This document shows positions 56,423 through 64,000 of a stretch of 64,000 nt of DNA, piece after piece (position 1 is the stretch's first letter; each line of letters starts with the position of its first letter). The position numbers were made by a program, and so were the translations under genes. The notes under the pieces were generated by a model that saw nothing but the letters and a program-made list of their open reading frames with translations, had not been told where the DNA came from and ran no database searches. This DNA is from Athripsodes cinereus (lineage: Eukaryota; Arthropoda; Insecta; Trichoptera; Leptoceridae): contig OX388318.1 of assembly GCA_947579605.1 (NCBI GenBank), positions 23,236,098-23,300,097 on the forward strand. The letters are read 5' to 3'.

Positions 56423-58292
56423 TCACCACATGCTATAATCGGAGTCTTCTGAATCAAAAGTCATGAAGAATCCTAACATGGTTAAGTAGACAACCACATT
56501 GCCGGCTAGAGTTAAGTAACACGAGCCCCATTTTATCTGAAAACAAAATATTATAAATAAGTTTAAAACATAAACCCTTCATTCACCATATTGGTTGCCC
56601 AGCACCGCAGGCCAACAACTCAAAATATTTATATACAGTTTTAGTACTCAAACATTTTACCCAATTATTTTACCCAAGTACAAATGAATTTTAAGCAGAA
56701 AATACTTTATTAACATATTACTAAAATTAAAAAGAATAAGGAATTGACAAATGAAAAGGATGTTGGCAAAAATCACCTGAATACTGCTGTTTGTCTGTTT
56801 GGTATATAAAGTTAAAAAAGAAATCTTGAAATTATTTGTGAATTAATTTACCACTGGTCCAGCATCAGTTTCAGCTCGTGCCAACACAATAGGCAAAGCA
56901 AAGGAGCTAATCACTATTCCCATCGTTATAAAGATAGCAAACTCAAGGGCCGAACTAGAACCACCAGAGTCTGAGCTGTGTCTCCGAGCAAGCAGGGTTG
57001 GAATGGGAGCGAGTAGATAAAACAGGACCACAAAGAAGGGCCACCATAAACTGAAAATAATAAAAATATTTATTGAAACAAATTTATATGAGCGAGATTA
57101 GTTTTTTATGTAAAAATACAACTCTATCCTTATTTATCTTTCAAGAAAAGCACCCAAAATCAAGTTATTTCATAAATGTACGCCAAATAGATATCTATTA
57201 TCTTTTTTCTTTGATTGTTGTAAACTTTGGGTTCATTGTTTAAAATTGTCTTGAATTGAAAACTTAGTAAAGGCAGTCATCCTCTTCGAGGATATGAGTT
57301 TGTCTACCTGTTAGAAAAATTGAAAAGATAGACAACTTTTTTTTAAATGTGTTGTTTTGTGGAAAAACCACTGCAAGGGCCCATTCAAGATTCAAACACC
57401 TACTTCACAAAAGGTCTTTAACTTTGCCCTGAACACCTTCACACTCTCCAGAGTAAAGATATATAAAACATATCCATTTATTCATTCACCCTTAATGTTC
57501 TCTTTTTAACACATAATAGAAAGGAGTCAAATGCATGATGTATACTTACTTGTAATCGGGTAATGCACAAGCCAAAATGACAAGTGTCATTCCTATGGAA
57601 CCAGCAAATGCCAATGAAACCAAACTGAAAAATGAAATAAATCCCTAATTTGTTACATTTGTTCACAATACAATAAATATTAAATAAACTCATAATAGAA
57701 CATTTCAGATGAAAAGCGAGGTAAACTTTAAATACTTACGCTATTGTTATGTGAAGCAGGCAACATGTAACAAAAAATACAAAACAAAAGATGATTAATA
57801 TTTTGCACAATATCCTCAACACGAGTAACAGACAACAAGATTATACAATAGATTACAAAATATCAATTACCATTCTAATTATACATCATTAAATTGCTTA
57901 AGGCTGAATAATTAAAGATAAATTAAGTTAAATGAAATATAAAAGATTAATGAATCATTAAAACTATGGGGCCTTAGTTCTTATTCACTGTTGTCAGAAC
58001 TAGCAATTCTTAGGTATAACTCAAATGTAGAAAAGTTATAGAAGATGAAGTTGTACAAATGTAAAACAAAAACTGGGATTTCACGTGAATGTTTGACTTT
58101 GCGAATTATCAACATGCAGACATTATTGGAAACACGTCATGAATATCGATTTTCTTAATCCCTTACTACGCAGCACTTTTAGGAAAACATTTTCCCCCAT
58201 TATAAATATCGGTCGAAAGATTACAAATATAATGATTTTGTGAAGAAAAAGTTAAAAATATACAAAAATACGACACCTTTTATTCCGGCCAT
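56423..58292 (-). CDS. LEPROT: LEPROT / endospanin (Vps55 family), complete
   Basis: The product is a small four-helix membrane protein of endosomes; its relatives (yeast Vps55, human endospanin-1) act in endosome-to-vacuole trafficking and limit receptor display at the cell surface. Exons (minus strand): 58292-58277 (MAGIK plus one base), a proposed single base at 57740, 57624-57550, 57050-56852, 56536-56423 (stop TGA at 56425-56423). Together they total 405 nt, 134 residues (human relative: 131). All larger introns are GT..AG and the phases match. Conserved features are SLAFAGSIGMT, ILACALPDY, WWPFF, LAPIPTLLARR, EFAIFITMGIVISSFALPIV, IKWGSCYLTLAGNVV and a C-terminal MW. Without the extra base at 57740 the first two exons do not join in frame. 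An alternative is a later donor in exon 1 that adds GVVFF residues. The gene identity is firm; the first junction is inference. Confidence 0.9.
57740..57740 (-). other. LEPROT: Proposed one-nucleotide exon of LEPROT
   Basis: On the minus strand the sequence reads CACATAACAATAG, then C, then GTAAGTATTT. The AG upstream is preceded by a T-rich tract, and GTAAGT is a strong donor. Including this C turns the exon 1 end (AAA G) and the next exon start (T TTG) into AAA GCT TTG, giving Lys-Ala-Leu as in the human protein (MAGVKALV). Intron lengths would be 536 and 115 nt. Confidence 0.6.
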
Positions 58293-58299
58293 TGTCAAA

Positions 58300-58800
58300 A
58301 TTTGTTTGTCACTAGTATTGTGTAGGTAAAAATATAACAGGTATTGAATACTAGTTAAGCGAGACCTTTATCTGTAACAGGTATTATGCTGTGACAGTAA
58401 CAGGTATTGGAATACCTATTAAAATATCTATATAGGTATTTAAAATAACAGGTATTTGAGTACGCGTTTGGATTAACAGATATTGTTATCTAAACTAGTA
58501 TTTATCTGTTTAGCCCACGTAACCTGTTACTAAATACTAGGCACCAGTGACAAAAGGGTATGAGTAATGCACACTCCAGGGATTATTATTCATATTAATA
58601 ATATTACTTTTCATAAAGTTAAGTACATAGTATCTAAACTAGTATTTTCGATGCGTATTGTTAAGCCGATAAGCCCACGTTAAAAGTTACGAAATACTAG
58701 GCACCAGCGACAAAAGGGTATGAGGAATGCACACTCCGGGGAATATTATTAATATTTAATAGTATTACTTTTTACAAAGTTAAATAAAAGAAGATAATAC
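58300..58800. repeat. TAACAGGTATT cluster and 145-bp tandem duplication upstream of LEPROT
   Basis: TAACAGGTATT or a close variant (TAACAGATATT) occurs five times at about 58335-58485, and its inverse AACCTGTTAC at 58520. A block from 58486 (TATCTAAACTAGTATT) through AAATACTAGGCACCAG and CAAAAGGGTATGAG to about 58625 is repeated at about 58631-58795 with roughly 15 percent divergence. The whole lies within 10-500 bp of the LEPROT start. More TAACAGGTATT occurs near 60083. It is probably the remains of an inserted element; any promoter role is unproven. Confidence 0.6.
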
Positions 58801-58991
58801 CTATCTCATACCAAGTAGTGAAATAGTATCAGAATAGTCGGATATCCAAAAAAGGAATATATAATTACATTGCTGGAGTAATACGATAAGTCAACCTATT
58901 AAGTAAGTATATTTTTTTTATTTTTAACTACCTTATAAATATTTCTATATTTTTTTTTTCAATTTACCCATGTATTCAGCAGTGGACACTC

Positions 58992-59893
58992 CAGAGCAGC
59001 CGTACTCAACCTTTTTGTCTTCGGGTCGCATACATATATTTGAAAGGGGCGCAACAACTAGTTAAACTCGTATAACTAAAAATTAGGATCCCCCCCTCCT
59101 TTCTAAGAAAACATTTGTTTTGGTGTTAGATATTAAATTCTAAATATTGAACAATTTGTATTTTATGTTGTTGGCCGCACGGCCGCGTGTTGAGTAAAAG
59201 GAACCGACGTGCGTGTATGAGAAACTGTTTGAATGTGGAGGAAGCGAAGGAAGTGTGTAAAGATAGATCTGTTTGGCGTTCCGTTCTCTCTGCCTACCCC
59301 ACTTGGGACACGGCGTGAGGGTATAGTATAGTATTTTAGGTTTAATGTTTCATGTAGTCGATATTCATTGTAGTCTATTTTGTTTTCTTGCTGTGGTTTC
59401 ACGGCAAAATATAATTCAGTTCAATATTGAAGTGATTAGAGTGGATGAGTGTGTGTAGATCCCCGGTAGGGATGGCAAGTATGAAAGATTGTAAAGAATT
59501 TATAGATTTACTCCAGATCAGAAGTTTAGAAAGTGACTTACCAAATGTGTGTAATGAAACTCGCGATTATTATTAAAGATGATTTATTATGAAAAACAGT
59601 TTTACAATTACGAATTATGTTACTCTAGATTTTATAGAGAGAATGTAAACGTATGTGTGGTCAGCCAGGCAGAGAGAATTAGAATGATTTTTGATTTGTG
59701 ATAATTCTTATCACTGACGATTCCTGACGTCATCCAAGCTGACCACAATACTAATTAAGTGTTGCCTGCTCACTACAATATATTAGAATAATTAATATCC
59801 TTATCTGTTTTCTTATGCACGCCACACTTTTCAGGAAGAAATTTTTAAATCACAAAAAATTTAGCGGGCCGCAGATTAAGTATCCCTGCTCAG
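58992..59893. mobile_element. Possible hAT-like element remnant
   Basis: The left end CAGAGCAGCCGTACTCAACC, followed by TTTTTGTCTTCGGGTCGCAT, and the right end, reading inward CTGAGCAGGGATACTTAATC then TGCGGCCCGC, are imperfect inverts. They have the CAG start and TACTCAA phrase common in hAT elements. The 8 bp outside match only partly, so a target duplication is not clear. It contains an RTE 3' fragment (59170-59336). No transposase is seen. Confidence 0.4.
59170..59336 (+). pseudogene. RTE LINE 3' terminal fragment
   Basis: ACGGCCGCGTGTTGAGTAAA through GAAACTGTTTGAATGTGGAG, TCTGCCTACCCCACTTGGG and GGCGTGAGGGTATAG corresponds to the last 50 codons and tail of the RTE family. By eye it is closest to the 46-kb copy. 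It is truncated at its 5' end. Confidence 0.85.
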
Positions 59894-60530
59894 TGGGATG
59901 AGAGACCATGTTCACGAGCTGACAGCATGACATGGGTTATAGGTTCATGGTGGAGACTGGCGTGAACGTGCCCTTGTCACATCAAGGTCATGGGTTGTAT
60001 CACGTGTACAGAGAGTGAGAGCACGGGGGGCCAGAACTTCCGTTGGTGAGAAAATAAACAGTTCCTGGAGTACTAGGTATTGGTAACAGGTATTTGCAAA
60101 TAACAGTTTAGGGACTACCTGTTACTGGGAAATACTCCTTTAGCACATCTCTATTTGTCACAGACAACCACAGACTAAGACTATTGAAAATGAAAAAAAA
60201 TGACTCAAAAGTTTCATAGACAATGATGAATTTTATTCAAAATCACCTAAATATTCAAAATCTTCTAATTAATAAAATTTTGATAACACAATAGAATAAA
60301 AATAAGTCTTATAAACAGACTCGCGTGATTTATCTATTAAAAAAATAATTTTATTAATGAATAAATTTATTTATTTATGGCAACAAGTTTTTCAGCTGAT
60401 TCATAGCAAGATTACTTTCATCTGTCAAATTGGATCAAAATAGCCTTTTGACAAGTGGTGATTATTATTTGCTGTGTTTATATTTTACGTTGTTTCTTTA
60501 ATTTATTTTGAAAAAGGACTACACGACACA

Positions 60531-63513
60531 ATGCCGAGCAGATCGTGGACAGACGATTTACCAAAGTGTCAATATACAAATGTCGCATACTATAAACAGC
60601 AAACAACAGATTCTTGGGATGGGGAGGAATTCAGGTGTTTTTATTGTCGATTGCAAGACGACACGTAAGTTATACACATGTTTATTTCATATTGTAATGT
60701 TTGGTGTTATTTTAATACTCATTTTCTAATCACTTTATGTCTTCTTCAAGCCTAAAAACATCACCTTATTGCTCAAATATTGTAAATGATAAAGTAATAG
60801 ACTTTATTTATCCATTGTACAACATGTTGATCAAATAAATAAGCTGATGATTACTATGGATGACAAATTTGTACAAAAGTTGTGTGGTAAATGATCTGTT
60901 ACATAAAATGGTTACTTATAATTTTCATTTTAACTTCTAACCTTTCATCCTTATATACATATCTTCCTATGTCACTTGTTTTGTCTGACCATTTTCCTTA
61001 TTTTCATGGCCATTGCATGTTATGTATAATAATTATGTCTGGGACAGCTTGCCGCAACATTACATAAATAAAACTCATTAAATCTTTGTTGTATTTCCTA
61101 TGTATAATAATTTTAATGAATATTTAGTTATAGTAAAATATATTGTTGATAGAGAAGAATGTAATTACATACTTCATTTTAAATATGCAACGACGACATA
61201 TTTCTTACTTTCTTTACTTATGCAGCTATTCCTGTTCACTTTTAAACATAAGCCCCCCCCATATGTCTCCAGGCATCTCTGTCCTGTGCTTTCTGCAACC
61301 AGTCACAAGTGATTCTTCTATTATCCTCAGACCATTGTGCAGAAGGTTACCCTCTACTCGTTTTATCGTCACGAGGTCTCCACTCCACTACCCTTTTTGT
61401 CCATCTTTGATCTAGCAACATGCCCTACCCATGACCACTTTAACCTTGCCCTCTTTCATTGACATCCATAATTTCTGATCTTCTATGTATCTCAGTGTTT
61501 CTTATGCAATGAAAGAAAGATTAGCACAATGTAAATAACACGTGTTCTCCTCTTCTGTTCATTTCAAGGATTTAGAAGTTTCATGTAATTTATCACCAAT
61601 TTTCAGATGTCTATACGGACTTTTTGACGCCCACAATGGAAATGAGACAGCCAACTTTGTCCTGCAGCGTATGGCTGCTGAGATTCTTCTGGGACAGTTG
61701 AGTGACAAGTTTTCTGATGAGGAGATTAAGGAAGTATTGAGGAATGCCTTCCTCTCTGTAGAGAAAGCTTATATTGTGTCTATTGATGGGCTTGTCGCAG
61801 AGAGAACCAGTCTGCAATATGAATTGCCAGAAGGACTTAGTCCAGAAAAGGTAAAAAATGTGATGTTCTTTTAATGCAAAAGTGGTCAGTATCCGTCAGT
61901 TTGATCCTTTTCACAATATATTGTGCCTATATCAGCCATAAATCATCAGTGTTAGAAAATTTACACTGTATGGAAAAGGCTTATTTCCTCCCTTTCTACC
62001 CAAAAATGTCACAGTTAATGTGTGAAAAAGTACCCTTGTAGTGTAGTGCCAATATCTACTACTACTACTATACCATCACGGCATATCCCACAAGTGGGGT
62101 AGCCAGCAGATCAGCTGCATGTAAGAAACATGCAAACTGTCCTCTTCGTGCCAATATAAAATCAAGACATTCAGGATGGGTGGCAAACCTCATCAAACCT
62201 CACCCTTGTAGTGTAGTGCCAATATCGTGGATATTAATTTACTCTTTAATCTTTTAAGTAAGACAATTACATATTTCTAACTTGCTTTGGTATCATAGTA
62301 CAGTATTGAATAAAAAATATTAGTCTATGGTTTATGCAAGCCTAAATATGCAGTAACAAAATGCTTGTGTTGTAAATGCTAAGGAAGTGACAAACATGCC
62401 TTGCGCTTCCAAACTGTTTATTGGTAGTCGAAGGTGTTACCATCTAGGCTACAAAGTAACTCATTTTTGTCTAATAGCTACACTTTGAATGTTTTCATTT
62501 CAGTTGTCGCAGAAATGTGGTGATATTCTGGAGAGACTGAAGCAGATTGATGAGAAACTGTCCAGTGGGGCCACCTCCGTAGTGGCCCTCATACACATGG
62601 GAAAGCTCTATGTTGCAAACATAGGTAAATATGCAATAATTGGCTCTGCATAAGTTCTTCTAAATTTCCCTTGTGTTGAAGATACATAGATATAAATATA
62701 TAAATAAATAGACTCGTAAAATATCTTTTTTGTGACATTTACTATATAATCTCTGATTTTACAGGTAACAGTCGAGCCTTGTTATGCAAAACAGATGAAA
62801 ATTGTGTCCTACGCGTCGTACAACTCTCTGTAGATCATAGTTTATCTAATGAAGATGAACTCCTAAGGCTTGCACATCTTGGATTGGATAACATACAACT
62901 GCGCAATGGTTTGTACTCACAATATGCATTTATTTAAATGAGAGGTGTAAAAGAGGTAGAAAAGTGTAACAAAAATTGAGAAGCATGTGGCTTGATTATG
63001 TGAATTAAATTCTCAAAGATGGTCATGTATTGACTAAGAGAAATCGGTTAGCATACGTGAATGTGGATGAAGCAGAAATAGTGTTATGTGCAGATGAAAT
63101 TGGCATATCATACTGGGTAGTTACCCTAAAGGGCATGAGGGAGAATAGATTAATACTCATTGATATATTTAATTCTCTGATAATGTTCATTATATTAGTG
63201 TGCAGGAAGTAGAATTTATTCCATACTGGATGAAAACAAAAACAACAGAAATATATGTAATGGAGAATTGAGAGGGATTCTTTCATCTTCTTACGACATC
63301 GTCAATCGAATGAAATTCGAGAGTGAATCATTCTTATTCTCCATTTGAATTTGTAGGTGACATGTTGGGGAATCAGCCCAGTACAAGGTGCCTTGGTAAT
63401 TATTTGGTGAAAGGCCTCTACAGAGCATTCCCTGATATGAAAACTGCCTCCAGTGAACCTATCATAGCAATACCAGAAGTACATGGACCTATTATGTTGG
63501 ATGATTCCTGCAG
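60531..63513 (+). CDS. TAB1: TAB1 (TAK1-binding protein 1), N-terminal part; continues off window
   Basis: TAB1 is a PP2C-fold pseudophosphatase that binds and promotes activation of the MAP3K TAK1 in stress and innate immune signalling. Coding exons seen are 60531-60664, 61607-61850, 62504-62624, 62765-62908 and 63357-63513. All have GT/AG borders and matching phases, giving 266 residues plus two bases. The start MPSRSWTDDLPKC matches the SWTDDLP motif near the human N-terminus. Later matches are CLYGLFDAHNGNETANFVLQ, LQYELPEGLSPEK, VVALIHMGKLYVANIGNSRA, VDHSLSNEDELLRL and PIIAIPEVHGP. Human TAB1 is 504 residues, so the rest of the PP2C domain and the TAK1-binding tail lie beyond 64000. PP2C metal-site residues are partly altered (GNSR instead of GDSR). 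Introns contain LINE and short-element insertions. Exons inferred by eye; no transcript checked. Confidence 0.9.
61230..61425 (-). pseudogene. LINE C-terminal relic in TAB1 intron 1
   Basis: The minus strand reads SAQWSEDNRRITCDWLQKAQ and DRDAWRHMGG, the familiar W...AQDR..WR..G end of RTE-like LINE proteins. It is short and interrupted by a stop, and lies antisense to TAB1. Confidence 0.6.
62057..62201 (-). mobile_element. Short element family C in TAB1 intron 2, with 25-bp target duplication
   Basis: The direct repeats 62032-62056 and 62202-62226 (ACCCTTGTAGTGTAGTGCCA...) are identical. On the minus strand the element reads GATGAGGTTTGCCACCCATC, GGCACGAAGAGGACAGTTTG, TACCCCACTTGTGGGATATG and GGTATAGTAGTAG, ending with a (TAG)n tail. 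145 bp. Confidence 0.9.
62950..63145 (+). pseudogene. RTE LINE relic in TAB1 intron 4
   Basis: TGGCTTGATTATGTGAATTA, CTCAAAGATGGTCATGTATT, AGAGAAATCGGTTAGCATAC and GAATGTGGATGAAGCAGAAA are a heavily mutated version of the RTE C-terminus (WLDHVDQILKDGRVL, RNRRACMRN, NVEEAKEV). It is the oldest-looking RTE copy in the window and in the same orientation as TAB1. Confidence 0.75.
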
Positions 63514-63746
63514 GTAAAATATAATTTTATTTCAATATATAGATCTTTTTCTGAAAAAAAAAGTATTGTCATTTAAAGTAAATATATAATACATTTTACT
63601 GACAAATCTTGGCTGATCTGAAATCTTAAGCATACACAACAATTTATTGGAAATCTGATAGTATTTTTTTTTATAAAAACACAGTTAATATTTCACTTAA
63701 ATTTATCAAGAGAAAGAGTTCTCTTGAAAATGTCAATCGGTATACA

Positions 63747-64000
63747 TAGTGATGTGAGAAGAGAAAATTCTCCAAAGAAATTTCTCGAGAATGAGAAATT
63801 TTTCCGAGAATTTCTCCTCTGATGGAAGAGAAATTTCTCTCCATAATTTTTCTTAATGGTATTATGACCTTTCGCACAGTACATTTCGCAGCCAACTTGA
63901 TTGATCCAAAAAATTGTGGGGCTGATTAAGGCCCAAATTAGAGGTTAATAACACTTTTTTCTTTGTACGTACCTGCAATTTTTTTTAACTTAAATATGGG
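63747..64000. mobile_element. hAT-like MITE, second copy, cut by window edge
   Basis: TAGTGATGTGAGAAGAGAAA onward matches the 35222-35744 element for the full 254 bp visible, including GAGAAATTTCTC palindromes, TTTCGCAGCCAACTTGATTG and GGGGCTGATTAAGGCCCAAA. It lies in the TAB1 intron after exon 5. Confidence 0.85.

Noticed and set aside
57478..57693. A 71-codon minus-strand frame overlapping LEPROT exon 2
   Set aside because: It is in a different frame from the conserved LEPROT exon and reads through the splice acceptor. It is an artefact of ignoring introns.
59890..60060. Possible tRNA-derived SINE in the LEPROT-TAB1 interval (GGTCATGGGTTGTATCAC)
   Set aside because: The B-box-like phrase is degenerate, no second copy is seen in the window and no tail is evident.
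63030..63212. A 60-codon plus-strand frame in TAB1 intron 4
   Set aside because: It is an eroded RTE fragment and not an alternative TAB1 exon. The splice phases of exons 4 and 5 match without it.

Overview
The window looks like AT-rich intergenic DNA from an animal, most probably an insect. A moth or butterfly is plausible but not proven. The reasons are two spliced animal genes with short exons and canonical GT/AG introns, tRNA-derived SINEs, a mariner element, a Helitron with insect-type ends, RTE-type LINEs and many MITE-like inverted-repeat elements. There are no bacterial operons, rRNA or CRISPR arrays. Host genes occupy only about 56.4-63.5 kb; almost everything else is repeats.

Layout: (1) 1-11.87 kb is one tandem satellite array with a monomer of about 116 bp. 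It is split by a 2.17-kb element inserted at TTAA (6781-8947) and a 1.38-kb element inserted at TA (9799-11173). (2) 11.9-27 kb holds LINE 3' ends, SINE copies, palindromic MITEs and long stretches with nothing recognisable. (3) 27.1-30.17 kb is an RTE-type LINE with an intact 1008-codon endonuclease/reverse transcriptase frame, inserted in a tRNA-derived SINE and flanked by a target duplication. (4) 31-35.75 kb holds nested inverted-repeat elements, a 2.2-kb Helitron carrying other insertions, and a hAT-like MITE with an 8-bp target duplication. (5) 36-47.7 kb has more LINE fragments, including a 5'-truncated LINE with an open 639-codon reverse transcriptase frame. (6) 48.4-49.7 kb is a full-length but mutated mariner. 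(7) 50-55 kb has several MITEs and a fold-back retroposed fragment. (8) 56.4-58.3 kb (minus) is a LEPROT/endospanin (Vps55-family) gene. (9) 60.5-63.5 kb (plus) is the 5' part of TAB1, the pseudophosphatase partner of the TAK1 kinase; it continues beyond the window.

The most striking observation is in LEPROT. The conserved reading frame can be rebuilt exactly only if a single nucleotide at 57740, flanked by AG and GTAAGT, is spliced in as a one-base exon. A second theme is the pairing of the RTE LINE with a short non-autonomous family that shares its 3' end, and apparently part of its 5' end, and that is scattered through the window including a TAB1 intron.

The two host genes are divergently oriented, with start codons about 2.2 kb apart. 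Their products act in different pathways (endosomal trafficking and receptor surface display; TAK1 signalling), and nothing in the sequence suggests a shared function. All family assignments are from reading the sequence; no database search was run.
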